Of a stretch of 64,000 nt of DNA, positions 8,115-17,211 are shown piece by piece. The translations under genes and the position numbers were made by a program. The stretch spans positions 310,001 to 374,000 of the forward strand of contig JABTUW010000004.1 of assembly GCA_015075185.1 (NCBI GenBank). Reading direction: 5' to 3'. This DNA comes from Anaerolineales bacterium. GTDB taxonomy: Bacteria; Chloroflexota; Anaerolineae; 4572-78; J111. Within the stretch, counting starts at the first letter, position 1. The number at the start of each line of letters is the position of its first letter. Under the pieces are notes generated by a model that did not search any database, was not told the origin of the DNA, and saw only the letters and a list, made by a program, of their open reading frames with translations.

Positions 8115-9158
8115 CTAAAAGGTAACTAATACTTTCATGGCATGCTGGCGGTCTTCGGCCACGGCAAAGGCTTGGGCATACGCCTCAAACGGCAGCTTGT
8201 GGGTAATGAGCTGCCGGGCCACTTCTGGATAGTTGAAGGTAAAATTCAGCACCGTTTCAAACTGACCGGTGCCGCCCATACTGCCCATAATCCGGGCCGC
8301 TTTGAACGTGATGGTCTTGAGACTGAATTCAATGGAAGGGATGAACCCTAGCGCCATCACCGTACCCAGCGGGCGCAGCAGGTCAACCGCCCGCCGAAAG
8401 GCCGCCGCCGAGCCGGATGTCTCAAAAATGGCGTCGTAGCCGCGGCCGGAGTAGAGGCCGCCGTAGCTGCCAGCATCGCCCTCGTCGGCAGTGACATCGG
8501 TTAAATCTGATGCCCCCAAGCTCATGGCTTTTTCGACCCGCGCCGCCACCAGATCGAACAACTCGACATGCTGGCAATCCTCAATGTATTTTAGGGCAAA
8601 AAAGCAGGCCAGGCCAATCGTCCCACCCCCCAGTACCAAGATTTTTTCCTGCTTAAGGCCCGGTCTCATTTCGGCCACCCGCCGCACCGCGTGGGCACCC
8701 ACGGCCAGGGGTTCGCTCAGGGCAATCAGGTCCAAATCCGCCGCCGGGTGTGCCCGGTAAACATACCGTTCGTCCTGCAAGAAAAACTGCCGGGAAGCCC
8801 CATTCATGGTAATACCGAACTTTTCGATGGACTTGCATAAATTTTTGTCGCGGGCACAAAATTCGCACTCGCCACAAAAGATCGAGCAATCGCCGGTCAC
8901 CTTGTCGCCCGGCTTCACTTTAGTTACCGCCGGCCCCACCGCCTCGACGATGCCCGACCATTCATGCCCAAAATAGATCGGGTAATGCTTCGGGCCTTCA
9001 TATTTGCCGCTGTACAGCGACATATCTGAGCCGCACAGCCCGACCGCGTGGGTCTTGATGAGGATTTGCCTGCCGGTCGGCTCCGCCACCGGTTCGGTTG
9101 TAATTGCGGCTTCTCTGCCGCCGTGCAGCACAATTCCCTTTGCTTCAATCATTCTCAA
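8115..9158 (-). CDS. zinc-dependent alcohol/polyol dehydrogenase (second copy, divergent)
   Basis: The 347-residue medium-chain dehydrogenase has catalytic zinc ligands in VGLCGSDMS and GHEWSG, a structural zinc loop with four cysteines (FCGECEFCARDKNLC), and the glycine-rich NAD site LVLGGGTIGLA. The fold is the same as its neighbour at 7034-8104 but the sequences differ clearly, so they probably act on different alcohols. A 2-hydroxyacid dehydrogenase ends five bases upstream of its start. Together they look like consecutive oxidation steps for an imported polyol or sugar. Confidence 0.87.
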   Translation of the reverse strand: MRMIEAKGIVLHGGREAAITTEPVAEPTGRQILIKTHAVGLCGSDMSLYSGKYEGPKHYPIYFGHEWSGIVEAVGPAVTKVKPGDKVTGDCSIFCGECEFCARDKNLCKSIEKFGITMNGASRQFFLQDERYVYRAHPAADLDLIALSEPLAVGAHAVRRVAEMRPGLKQEKILVLGGGTIGLACFFALKYIEDCQHVELFDLVAARVEKAMSLGASDLTDVTADEGDAGSYGGLYSGRGYDAIFETSGSAAAFRRAVDLLRPLGTVMALGFIPSIEFSLKTITFKAARIMGSMGGTGQFETVLNFTFNYPEVARQLITHKLPFEAYAQAFAVAEDRQHAMKVLVTF

Positions 9159-9163
9159 CGCTC

Positions 9164-10102
9164 CTAGACCACCCGGTTGATGGGTTCACCGGCCAGCCAT
9201 CTACGTACGTTTTCAAGAGTAATCTGCATAATCCGGTCCCGCGCCTCTTCCGTGTACCAGCCCAGGTGGGGTGTAATGACGACATTGGCCTCGTCAAAGT
9301 CGTGAAAGACGGTCCGCTCATCCTCCAGTACATCCAGCCCGGCGCCACGCAGCCGGTCCGAAGCCAGGGCTTCCTTTAAGGCAGCCGTATCCACCAGGGG
9401 GCCGCGGGAGGTGTTGACCAGAATAGCACCTGGTTTGACCTGAGCCAGCGTCTCTGCGTTAATCAGGTGACGGCTGCTCTCCAGCAGGGGGACATGAATC
9501 GTGATAAAATCGGAGGCAGCCAGCAGTTCATTCAAGGGAAGATAGCGAAACCCCATTTCAACGGCCAGGTTTTCGTTCGGCGTCACGTCAAAAGCGACCA
9601 CCTGCATCCCAAAACCTTTACCAATCCGGCAGCTATGCCGGCCAATGCGACCGGTCCCAATCACGCCCAGGGTTTTTTGGTAAAGTTCTACGCCGCCAAG
9701 CCCGGTATCATCAAAACGCTTGACCTGCCCGTAGCGCCGGTGGCCTCTACAAATATTGCGCGCCACCGCCAGCATCAAACCAAAAGCGTGTTCGGCAATC
9801 ATATGCGCGCCGTAGTTCGGCACATGGCAAACGACAATGCCCCGCCTTTTGGCCGCCTCCAGATCAATATGCTCATAGCCTGCCGAGCGGGTGACAATCA
9901 GCTTGAGCTTGGGGCAGGCATCCATCACGTCTGCCGTTATCTTACCGAACTGGTCACGCATCAAGAGAATATCGGCCTGCTGGGTAGCCTGGATGATTTG
10001 AGCTGCGGTGGTAGCGGGCGGAAAAATCTCAAACTCACAGCCATCCAAATGGATATCTTCTTTATTTTCAAACACGAAATCTAAAAAGGTGACTTTGTAC
10101 AT
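9164..10102 (-). CDS. D-isomer-specific 2-hydroxyacid dehydrogenase
   Basis: The 312-residue protein has the NAD-binding GTGRIG at 149-154 and the catalytic triad of the family: Arg233 in NTSRGP, Glu260 in DVLEDE and His279 in TPHLGW. It reduces a 2-keto acid or oxidises a D-2-hydroxyacid using NAD(H). There is no ACT or other regulatory domain as in SerA. It is embedded between the zinc dehydrogenases and the corrinoid protein gene, so it probably acts late in breakdown of the same substrate. The exact acid cannot be told. Confidence 0.88.
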   Translation of the reverse strand: MYKVTFLDFVFENKEDIHLDGCEFEIFPPATTAAQIIQATQQADILLMRDQFGKITADVMDACPKLKLIVTRSAGYEHIDLEAAKRRGIVVCHVPNYGAHMIAEHAFGLMLAVARNICRGHRRYGQVKRFDDTGLGGVELYQKTLGVIGTGRIGRHSCRIGKGFGMQVVAFDVTPNENLAVEMGFRYLPLNELLAASDFITIHVPLLESSRHLINAETLAQVKPGAILVNTSRGPLVDTAALKEALASDRLRGAGLDVLEDERTVFHDFDEANVVITPHLGWYTEEARDRIMQITLENVRRWLAGEPINRVV

Positions 10103-10125
10103 TTAGAATCCCTTTGGTGCTGCCC

Positions 10126-10761
10126 CTAGGCCAGACCTAACAGGTTTTTGGCCATCCGGGCCACGCTGCCGGCATCGGGGGCAAAACCGTCTGCGCCGAC
10201 TTTGTTGGCAAAATCCTGGGTGATCGGCGCTCCGCCGATGATCACCTTGACCTTGTCCCGCACCCCGGCCTCGGTCAAGGCCTGAATGGTGTCGCTAATC
10301 GAGGACACCGTCGTCGTCAACAAAGCCGACATACCGAGTAGGTCAGGTTCGTGCTGCTTGACCGCTTCGACGAACTTCTCGGGGGACACGTCATTGCCCA
10401 GGTCAATGATCTGGAAACCGGCCCCTTCCAGCATCATCGCCACCAAGTTCTTGCCGATATCGTGCAGGTCCCCGGCCACGGTGCCAATGACCACCTTGCC
10501 CAGCGTTTTAACTTCAGCCTGAACAAGCAGCGGCTTGAGAATTTCCAGGGCCTTCTGCATGGCTCGTGCGGCAATGAGCATTTCCGGGACAAATTTTTCG
10601 CCCGACTCAAAGAGGCGGCCCACTTCGGTCATGGCCGGGATACAGGCCTGGTGGAGTATGTCCGCGGCTGGAACGCCGGCCTCAATGGCAGCCTGGGTTT
10701 CAGCGGCGGCCACTTTGGCATTGCCCTTTAAAACAGCCTCATAGATGGTTTCCAAGCTCAT
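10126..10761 (-). CDS. corrinoid (B12-binding) methyltransferase protein
   Basis: The 211-residue protein has the helical cap domain of methyl-accepting corrinoid proteins (FVPEMLIAARAM at 58-69), then the B12-binding fold with the lower-axial-ligand motif D98-L-H100-D-I-G103. It ends with the GGAPIT and GADGFAPDAG strands. Such proteins carry a methyl group on cobalt between a substrate methyltransferase and a methyl acceptor. Two UroD-family methyltransferase genes lie directly upstream on the same strand (10950-14232), and the activator and pterin-binding partner are at 20548-23710. Spacing to the next gene is 23 bases. AGGAGGA precedes the start. Confidence 0.93.
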   Translation of the reverse strand: MSLETIYEAVLKGNAKVAAAETQAAIEAGVPAADILHQACIPAMTEVGRLFESGEKFVPEMLIAARAMQKALEILKPLLVQAEVKTLGKVVIGTVAGDLHDIGKNLVAMMLEGAGFQIIDLGNDVSPEKFVEAVKQHEPDLLGMSALLTTTVSSISDTIQALTEAGVRDKVKVIIGGAPITQDFANKVGADGFAPDAGSVARMAKNLLGLA

Positions 10762-10784
10762 AGTTACTGATCCTCCTTGTAGAT

Positions 10785-10887
10785 AGTATACGGTAGACGG
10801 TAGACAGTAAACAGGGATACTAATCCCTGCAACTTCACCCCTTCGGGCTTGCCCCCGTGTACTACCGGGGGTAGACCGAAGGGCGTG
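10785..10887. repeat. intergenic repeat with nested hairpins
   Basis: The region upstream of the corrinoid gene contains tandem GGTAGAC units followed by hairpins CAGGGAT/ATCCCTG (10812-10829) and CCCCCG...CGGGGG (10852-10871). A similar module (GTAGACGG repeats, CCCCTTCGGG, GAAGGGCG) occurs at 46672-46729, again just upstream of a minus-strand gene. I treat it as a dispersed intergenic element. Confidence 0.5.
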
Positions 10888-10949
10888 CTACTTTGTTACC
10901 TTAGTCACTGATTGATTTAGTATCTTCCGGGGTCAACCCCGGCTTTTCT

Positions 10950-12095
10950 TTAGTACACACCGTAATTCTTCCAGGCTTCCCACATGGCCATGATGTTTTC
11001 GGGCGGCACATTAGCCTGGATGTCATGGACCGTGGCAAAGATAAAGCCGCTGCCTGGAGCCAACGCCTCGATGTTCCGTTTTACATCCGCTTTGACCTCT
11101 TCCGGGGTGCCGCTGCCCAAGACTCCCTGGGTGTCTACCCCCGCCCCCCAGAAGACTAAATCCCGGCCAAACTCTTGTTTAAGGGATTTAAGCTCCATGT
11201 TGGCCGCGGTGAACTGGACGGGATTCAGAATATCCATGCCGGCGTCAATTAAATCGCCGATGAGGGGGCGAACGGCGCCATCGGTGTGATAGAATAGTTT
11301 GGCCGGGGTATGGTCTTTGATGAAATGGAACAATTTTTTGTGCCAGGGTTTGACGACACTGCGATAGGTGTCGGGTGAAAATAACAAGGCTTTCTGCCCG
11401 GCCAAATCGTCATGCTCACAAACCACATCCACCTCATCCCCTAAATTTGGCAATACCTGTTCCCAGTAGGCTTGTTTGAACTCTACCAGCCGCTCCAGCA
11501 TGTAGGCTACAAACTCGTGGTTGAGGGCCAGGTCTATATAAAATTGTTCATAGCCTCTCAGCCAGGCATAAATCTCCAGAATGCCGGCTCCCGTCCCCGC
11601 CATCACCACCGCCTTGCTCCGCTGGCGGGCGGCTTCAACCTCAGACCGCACGTTTTGATAACGCCGCTCATTCAACGGGTCGGGGAGTTGGTAGGCCCTG
11701 AAGTCGGCCAGGGTTTCGGCCCCGGCCAGGGGATGGTGGTACATATCATAGTAAAAGCCGCCCTTTTTGGGCTTTTTCCAGCCGATACCCCACTCGTCGG
11801 TAAAAGCCTCGTAAGCCCCTTCATCCCGAAAGACCAGTTCGTAGTCAGAGGGAGCCTGGGGCATGACAAAGGCAAAATCTGTTTCCAGGCGGTCGGCCAC
11901 ATCGGTTTCAAAGCGGGCCAACTGTTCCGCCACAAAAATAATTTGCGGCTGGCGCTCCGGCAGATTTAAATATCTTCGCAGGTTAGCATAAGCCGTCGCA
12001 TGCATTTGCGAGACGCCGGTCCCCGCAATATCCAGCGGCACATGGTCAGCTTCCTGGTGATTCAGAGCCAGTTTGACTCGTTCGCGAGAATTCAT
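10950..12095 (-). CDS. UroD-family corrinoid methyltransferase (HTD variant)
   Basis: The 381-residue protein belongs to the uroporphyrinogen decarboxylase-like fold shared by MtaA/MtbA-type methyltransferases. Its C-terminal half contains DILNPVQ and VFWGAGVDTQ blocks. At the metal site it reads H270-T-D272-G, whereas its neighbour at 12952-14232 reads H-S-C-G. A corrinoid protein follows downstream, so it most likely methylates or demethylates that protein rather than making haem. The neighbour shares the same N-terminal start (MNSRERV-LALNHQE), so the two are ancient duplicates. The substrate is unknown. Confidence 0.85.
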   Translation of the reverse strand: MNSRERVKLALNHQEADHVPLDIAGTGVSQMHATAYANLRRYLNLPERQPQIIFVAEQLARFETDVADRLETDFAFVMPQAPSDYELVFRDEGAYEAFTDEWGIGWKKPKKGGFYYDMYHHPLAGAETLADFRAYQLPDPLNERRYQNVRSEVEAARQRSKAVVMAGTGAGILEIYAWLRGYEQFYIDLALNHEFVAYMLERLVEFKQAYWEQVLPNLGDEVDVVCEHDDLAGQKALLFSPDTYRSVVKPWHKKLFHFIKDHTPAKLFYHTDGAVRPLIGDLIDAGMDILNPVQFTAANMELKSLKQEFGRDLVFWGAGVDTQGVLGSGTPEEVKADVKRNIEALAPGSGFIFATVHDIQANVPPENIMAMWEAWKNYGVY

Positions 12096-12124
12096 GATTC
12101 GTCTCCAATGAGTTTATTATAGGC

Positions 12125-12907
12125 TTATTTTTTCTGGTCGTTCTTCAAAGGGGCTGATACATGCTTTAGAATGAACTGATAGGTTTCTTCGGCAACTCGT
12201 TCCCATTCACTGTCTACGTTCAAAACATGACCAGAATTGTGGAGTGTGATTATATTCTTATCTGTCGAGCCGACCCGTTCATAGACATACCGGGCACTGT
12301 CAGGATGGAGGGTTGGATCGGCAGTGCTGTGGATAATCAGCAGGGGGCAAGTCACCTGGGGTAGACACTGCTTGACTGGTTGGATAAACTTCATAACTTC
12401 ATGGGAGGCTGCGGTGGGGTAGGCATCATAAGACCAAAGCCGTGATTTAGCCTGGGGATCAGTGAAATAATCTTCTGGCTTTGATACTTGTCGAATTAAG
12501 TACTTAAGAATGGGCAGAAAATGTCGGCCTGGGTCCGTCAACATGATGGCGGGTGAGTAAATAATTGCCCCGGCTACATCAGTCGTATTGGCCACCAGAT
12601 ACAAACTGATTAAGGCTCCCAATGACAACCCTCCAACAACCACCGTCTCGCAACGTTGTTTAAGCTCAACTAATGCCTTTGCTGCTCGACCGGTCCAATC
12701 AGTCCATCGCTGGCGGTTTAGGTCCTCAAGGGTGGTGCCGTGACCGGGCAGACATGGGACAGATACAGTCAGCCCCCGTTGGTTCAGGTAATCTCCTACT
12801 GGCCGCATTTCAGGCGGAGAACCGGTAAAACCGTGGATCAATAATACACCGATAGAACCTCCTTCCAATAAGAAAGGTGATGGCTTGACAGACGAGGGTT
12901 GGGTCAT
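12125..12907 (-). CDS. alpha/beta hydrolase (carboxylesterase-like)
   Basis: The family motifs are the oxyanion-hole region LLIHGFTGSP, the nucleophile elbow GGLSLGA (Ser95 from the chosen start), an acid in HSTADPTLHP and the final histidine in NSGHVLNVD. It looks like a monoacylglycerol lipase or short-chain esterase of about 260 residues, cytoplasmic with no signal peptide. I start it at 12907 because GGAGGAG lies five bases upstream; the frame is open to 12934. It sits between the two UroD-family methyltransferases, which suggests it de-esterifies the same substrate, though chance insertion is possible. Base composition is lower in GC than its neighbours. Confidence 0.83.
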   Translation of the reverse strand: MTQPSSVKPSPFLLEGGSIGVLLIHGFTGSPPEMRPVGDYLNQRGLTVSVPCLPGHGTTLEDLNRQRWTDWTGRAAKALVELKQRCETVVVGGLSLGALISLYLVANTTDVAGAIIYSPAIMLTDPGRHFLPILKYLIRQVSKPEDYFTDPQAKSRLWSYDAYPTAASHEVMKFIQPVKQCLPQVTCPLLIIHSTADPTLHPDSARYVYERVGSTDKNIITLHNSGHVLNVDSEWERVAEETYQFILKHVSAPLKNDQKK

Positions 12908-12951
12908 ATCTCCTCCGGCGTTAGATGGCTTCACAGAATACTCTTACTTAC

Positions 12952-14232
12952 TCAATGCCAACCAAGAGGATAGCGACCATACTCCCGGACTGTTTCATAC
13001 ATCGCCAACACGTTCTGGATGGGCGTTTTGGGTTGGACGTTGTGGATGGTGTTGAACACAAACCCACCCCCCGGCCCAAAAATCTTGATACGTTCGCGAA
13101 CCTGCGCCCGAACCTCTTCCGGCGATCCTGTCGGCAGGATGTGCTGCGTGTCCACCCCGCCGCCCCAAAAAACGACCTGATCTCCAAAGCGACGTTTGAG
13201 TTCAGCGGGGTCCATCAAAGCCGCCGAGCACTGGACCGGGTTCAAGATGTCAAAACCGGCTTCGATGAAATCCTCGATCAGCCCCATCACCGAGCCGCAC
13301 GAATGAATAAAGGTTTTCCAATGGGTGTGCTGGTGAACCCAGTCGTTAACCCGCCGGTGGAAAGGCATAAACAACTCCCGGTAAGTCTGAGGAGAAACGA
13401 GCGGCCCGCTTTGCATCCCGAAATCGGTGGCCGAGACCAGGGCGACCGTCACCCGGTTGCCGACGGCCTCATAAAGCTTGGCCAGGTTAGCCAGGCCCAT
13501 CTCGCACTGGCGCTCGAAAACCTGATAAACGTAATCCTGCCGGGCGACGGTGCTCATGTACCATTCGGCCACATCCCGGATACCCCTGGGCTGCTTGAGC
13601 CAGGGAGCCGGCACCAGAGCAATATCGCCAAAGCCGGTGTTGGCAAAGTCAGCAAAAATCGCTTTGTCCGTTTCATTATACAAGCGTTCGGCCTCAGACC
13701 GGAAATAGTTGAGATCCGCAGCGGAGATAGGTTCGAACTCTTCCATGTTATCTTCGACATTGAGATTGTCGTCGTCAATAGGTCCCTGGCGGGGGATGGA
13801 GTCGAAATACCAGCCGCCTTTGGGCATGCGGCCGCTGGGCGGGACGGATGTATCGCCCTCTGGATACATCAAGATGTCCCCGTTTGGCTCGGGGTCGGTG
13901 TTGAACCCGGCCGGGACCAGGACCGGTGTGTCGTCGAAGGTAGTCCACGGCTTCCAGCCCTCATTCCTAAAACCAAACATGGTCTTAGTGGATCTCAAGC
14001 TCACCACGTCTATGCCCAGAGCGTCCAGCAGATCAGGCTTGATCTCGCCCAACATCTGGTAAGGTTCGACAACCTTGACCGGCGTTCCTGGCGTATCGAG
14101 GCCCAATGCTTGGCGGAGCTGGTAGACAATGCTGACGTGCATGCAAGTCACCACACTGCCGCCCAGGTCAAGCGGGATACAGTCCGGTTCTTGATGGTTC
14201 AGGGCCAGGGTAACTCGTTCTCTTGAATTCAT
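12952..14232 (-). CDS. UroD-family corrinoid methyltransferase (HSC variant)
   Basis: The 426-residue protein of the UroD/MtaA fold has the zinc-site motif H310-S-C312-G typical of thiol- or corrinoid-linked methyltransferases, a further cysteine in NPVQCSAA, and the VFWGGGVDTQ block. It is about 45 residues longer than its neighbour at 10950, mainly through an acidic insertion near residues 100-170. Genuine haem-synthesis UroD lacks this His-x-Cys site. It follows the ABC permease gene by 21 bases, tying methyl transfer to sugar-type import. It could be the substrate methyltransferase, with the HTD protein a second specificity. Confidence 0.87.
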   Translation of the reverse strand: MNSRERVTLALNHQEPDCIPLDLGGSVVTCMHVSIVYQLRQALGLDTPGTPVKVVEPYQMLGEIKPDLLDALGIDVVSLRSTKTMFGFRNEGWKPWTTFDDTPVLVPAGFNTDPEPNGDILMYPEGDTSVPPSGRMPKGGWYFDSIPRQGPIDDDNLNVEDNMEEFEPISAADLNYFRSEAERLYNETDKAIFADFANTGFGDIALVPAPWLKQPRGIRDVAEWYMSTVARQDYVYQVFERQCEMGLANLAKLYEAVGNRVTVALVSATDFGMQSGPLVSPQTYRELFMPFHRRVNDWVHQHTHWKTFIHSCGSVMGLIEDFIEAGFDILNPVQCSAALMDPAELKRRFGDQVVFWGGGVDTQHILPTGSPEEVRAQVRERIKIFGPGGGFVFNTIHNVQPKTPIQNVLAMYETVREYGRYPLGWH

Positions 14233-14253
14233 TTTAATCCTCTTAAATGATTT

Positions 14254-15231
14254 CTACGTTGCCAATCTTGATACCAGCCGCGTCAATCCGCGATCGGCCA
14301 GACCGACCAGAACCACGATCAGTCCAAGTAACAAAATGAACCACTGCGGTTCGATACTTTTGATGACGAGATAGCTCTGAATCCCGGAGAGAATGAAAGC
14401 GCCCAAGAAGGTGCCCACCAGCGAAGTACGGCCACCGATCAGCGCACAGCCGCCCAAAACGGCCGCGGCGATGGCTTGCAGTTCCCTTTGCCGTCCCAAG
14501 CTTCCGTCCGCATAGCCCAAATCACCTGCCTCAAGAATACCGGCCAGACCGGCCAGGAAAGCGCAGGCGATGTAGGCGCCCCACTTGGTCCGCATGACAT
14601 TCACCCCGCGTGAGTGAGCGCTTTCGGCATTACCGCCTACGGCCAAAAGCCAGTTGCCGATGGGGGTCCAGAAAAGAATATATTGCAGAAAAAGCAAAGC
14701 CACAATGGCCCACACCAGCGCGTTGTTGTAACCCAAAACGTTGGAACTACCAAAGAATTGATAGACCGGGTCAGCCCGCATCGCCGCCCCTGCATTGTAG
14801 TGAGAGGGTGTTTGAGTTGCGGCTAAGGCCAACCCCCGAAAGACAAAATAACTCCCCAGGGTAACGACCAGCGAAGAGATACGGTAATAAGCAACGATAA
14901 AACCATTCACACAGCCAATTATTAGAGCTACCCCAAGCCCAACCAGAATTGCCAGGGGCGCGCCAACAGAAGGCCCAATAGCGATATAGAGAATACCAAC
15001 AATGCCAAATGTCGAACCTACAGAAATGTCAATTTCGCCGGTGGTAATCACCAACGCCTCACCAAAGGCTATTATAGCCAGAATTGCGGTGACCCGCAGC
15101 ACTTCGCGCATGTTAGCCTCTGACAGCCAGACACCTTCCGAAGTCATGGTGAAGACTAAGACGAGCAATAGGGTGATGGCGGCTACCGCGACCTCGGTAC
15201 GTTTACGCAAAATATGCATCATCTGTAGCAT
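14254..15231 (-). CDS. sugar ABC transporter permease (RbsC type)
   Basis: The 325-residue CUT2-family permease has about ten membrane segments and the hallmark loop ITTGEIDISVGS, with the coupling-region motif AAVLGGCALIGGRTS. It forms the membrane channel with the second permease at 16052-17029, driven by the ATPase between them. The start of the ATPase-permease-methyltransferase run has spacings of 6 and 21 bases, so these genes form one transcript. The substrate is presumably a sugar or polyol. Confidence 0.92.
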   Translation of the reverse strand: MLQMMHILRKRTEVAVAAITLLLVLVFTMTSEGVWLSEANMREVLRVTAILAIIAFGEALVITTGEIDISVGSTFGIVGILYIAIGPSVGAPLAILVGLGVALIIGCVNGFIVAYYRISSLVVTLGSYFVFRGLALAATQTPSHYNAGAAMRADPVYQFFGSSNVLGYNNALVWAIVALLFLQYILFWTPIGNWLLAVGGNAESAHSRGVNVMRTKWGAYIACAFLAGLAGILEAGDLGYADGSLGRQRELQAIAAAVLGGCALIGGRTSLVGTFLGAFILSGIQSYLVIKSIEPQWFILLLGLIVVLVGLADRGLTRLVSRLAT

Positions 15232-15237
15232 GACACC

Positions 15238-16011
15238 CTACCTCTTGCTGATTTCGTGGCCGCCGTCACGAATAATCTGCTCCAGCTCTTCAGCCGGCAT
15301 TTCAGCTTTGGGAATATCAAGAACCTTTCGCCCATTTTCCAGGATGACAATACGGTCGGCCAGCCGGTGTACCTGGAAAATATCATGGGTAATGTAAATA
15401 ACCAGCAGCCCCTGGTCTCTGAGCTGTAAGGCGATGTCGTTCACATGAGCGCGTTCCCGCACCGACAGGTGATTGGTCGGCTCATCCATAATGATCACCC
15501 GGTTGCGGAAATCCACCGCCCGGCCGATCTTGAACGATTGAGCCTCTCCCCCCGACAAAAGCGCCGTCTCATCGTCCACATTCACGCTGTCACGTAGTCC
15601 AAAGTTATGAACAACCTTGTTGCTCGCTGCCCGCATTTGGGCAAAATCTAAAACCGGAATGATGCCCAGCAACCGCTTAACCGGTTCGCGCCCCAGGTAA
15701 TAATTGCGGGCTACCGAAAGATTATCGCACAGCCCGACGGTCTGCTGGATGGTTTCGATGCCGAGGTCAATCGCCAGTTTGGGATGAAAACGGGTAATGC
15801 GTTGGCCGTCAAAATATACCTCCCCCGAAGTAGGCGCATACATCCCGGATAGAATTCGAATGAGAGTTGTTTTGCCGGCGCCGTTATCGCCCACCAGCCC
15901 GACCAGTTCACCCTCATAGAAATTGACACTCACGTCTGATAGAGCTTTAACCGTTCCAAAATTCAGATTAATATTCTTCATTTCGATCAAGGCTTTTTGT
16001 GGTTCGCTCAT
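15238..16011 (-). CDS. sugar ABC transporter ATP-binding protein (single domain)
   Basis: The 257-residue protein has Walker A GDNGAGKTT, signature LSGGEAQ, Walker B VIIMDEPTNH and the switch histidine in ITHD. It is a single nucleotide-binding domain, unlike the tandem 500-residue ATPases usual for CUT2 importers such as the one at 52544-54037, so it presumably works as a homodimer. I chose the ATG at 16011 because AAGGGAAAG precedes it. The frame is open upstream to 16044. It lies between the two permease genes. Confidence 0.92.
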   Translation of the reverse strand: MSEPQKALIEMKNINLNFGTVKALSDVSVNFYEGELVGLVGDNGAGKTTLIRILSGMYAPTSGEVYFDGQRITRFHPKLAIDLGIETIQQTVGLCDNLSVARNYYLGREPVKRLLGIIPVLDFAQMRAASNKVVHNFGLRDSVNVDDETALLSGGEAQSFKIGRAVDFRNRVIIMDEPTNHLSVRERAHVNDIALQLRDQGLLVIYITHDIFQVHRLADRIVILENGRKVLDIPKAEMPAEELEQIIRDGGHEISKR

Positions 16012-16051
16012 GTGATTTCTTTCCCTTGTATTCATAATCCACACCGGTTTC

Positions 16052-17029
16052 TTAGGCAGTCATTCCGGCCACTAAACGTCTTTGAATGGAGATATTCACC
16101 ACTGCCGCAAATACCAGCACGAATCCCACAAACGACATGTACCAGACAGGGGGAGCGCCTAAGGTAATCAATTCCGAGCGGACGGCAGTCAAGAAAAAAG
16201 TACCCAGAGCTGCACCAATAATAGAACCTCGGCCGCCGGTCAAAAGCACCCCACCCACCACGGCGGCAGCAATGGCTTCAAGCTCTACATCCGTCCCGAT
16301 GGTCACATTGGTACTGGGTAGATCGCACACGGTGATGATCCCCGCAAAACCTGCCAAAACCGAGCAGGTAACGAAGGCCACGGTTTTAACAAATTCTACC
16401 TTCACCCCTCGTGAAGCGGCGCTCAAGGTATGCCCCCCAATCGCCAGGAGGTGATTCCCATAGCGGGTTCTAAAAAGGATATAGGTGAAGAAGATAACTG
16501 CCAGCAAAAACCACCCCAGGCCGTTTTCCAGGCGGAACAGCCAGTTTCCCCCAAACAATTGAACAAACCATTGCTGTGCGGTGGCCTTGGTGAAGGAACG
16601 CACCGCTCCCTCGGTGGTCACATAAATGACCCCCCGATAAAAAAACAATCCACCCAGGGTGACAATCATGGAGGGCAGGCCGCCTTTAAGCACCAAAAGG
16701 GCATTGAGCAGCCCGATGGCAGCGGCAAGCAAGAGCGCCGCCACAAAAGAAAGCTGTACGCCGAGCGCAGGTTCAAAGCTGATGAAGGCAATCGCCACCA
16801 GCCCATACACCGATCCGACGGAAAGGTCAATTTCTCGGACCAGAATCAACAGGGTTTGCCCAATTGCGACCAACCCCAAGATGGCCGTAAAGCGGGTAAT
16901 GTTGCGAATGGTGAAGAAGCTGAACCAGCCCCTGGTATCAACCAGGGCAAAAATAACAAAGATAAGGACGGTTCCAATGATAATGGTCGCCTCGGTCCGT
17001 TTAAAGAATCTCCTCATTCCTGGCGGCAT
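16052..17029 (-). CDS. sugar ABC transporter permease (RbsC type)
   Basis: The 325-residue CUT2-family permease has multiple membrane segments and the motif LVREIDLSVGSVYG, with AAVVGGVLLTGGRGS in the cytoplasmic coupling region. The substrate-binding protein gene lies upstream, separated by 182 bases that contain two strong hairpins. This spacing is common between a highly expressed binding protein and its membrane partners. It pairs with the permease at 14254-15231. Confidence 0.92.
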   Translation of the reverse strand: MPPGMRRFFKRTEATIIIGTVLIFVIFALVDTRGWFSFFTIRNITRFTAILGLVAIGQTLLILVREIDLSVGSVYGLVAIAFISFEPALGVQLSFVAALLLAAAIGLLNALLVLKGGLPSMIVTLGGLFFYRGVIYVTTEGAVRSFTKATAQQWFVQLFGGNWLFRLENGLGWFLLAVIFFTYILFRTRYGNHLLAIGGHTLSAASRGVKVEFVKTVAFVTCSVLAGFAGIITVCDLPSTNVTIGTDVELEAIAAAVVGGVLLTGGRGSIIGAALGTFFLTAVRSELITLGAPPVWYMSFVGFVLVFAAVVNISIQRRLVAGMTA

Positions 17030-17090
17030 AAGCCATGCCCTCCCTATTATTTGGGGTCAATCTATTGCTTTTTGCAAATGAGCTAATCCA

Positions 17091-17197
17091 GACCCTAAAG
17101 GTTTTTAAAACCTTTAGGGTCTTCATTTCCGATGCAGACGAAAGATTTGGTTGGAAAGAGGGAATCCCCTCCCCTAGCTCCAACCAGAGGAGGGGAT
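17091..17197 (-). promoter_or_regulatory. two hairpins between binding-protein and permease genes
   Basis: A perfect palindrome lies at 17091-17121 (arms GACCCTAAAGGTTTT/AAAACCTTTAGGGTC, one central base), and a second hairpin at 17164-17197 (arms ATCCCCTCCCC/GAGGAGGGGAT, one mismatch). Read from the minus strand, both come right after the binding-protein stop codon. They probably protect that mRNA and reduce transcription of the permease genes, a common arrangement in ABC operons. The first also belongs to the family of repeats seen elsewhere in the window. Confidence 0.6.
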
Positions 17198-17211
17198 CAC
17201 TTTACTTCAGA

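Noticed and set aside
12925..14226. A 433-residue plus-strand open frame opposite the UroD-family gene
   Set aside because: It has no domain, no ribosome site and the composition of an antisense shadow; the minus strand carries a clear conserved protein in the same place.
10950..14232. Annotation of the UroD-family genes as haem-synthesis uroporphyrinogen decarboxylase
   Set aside because: They have an MtaA-type metal site in one case, lie beside a corrinoid protein and come as a pair; no haem genes are nearby.
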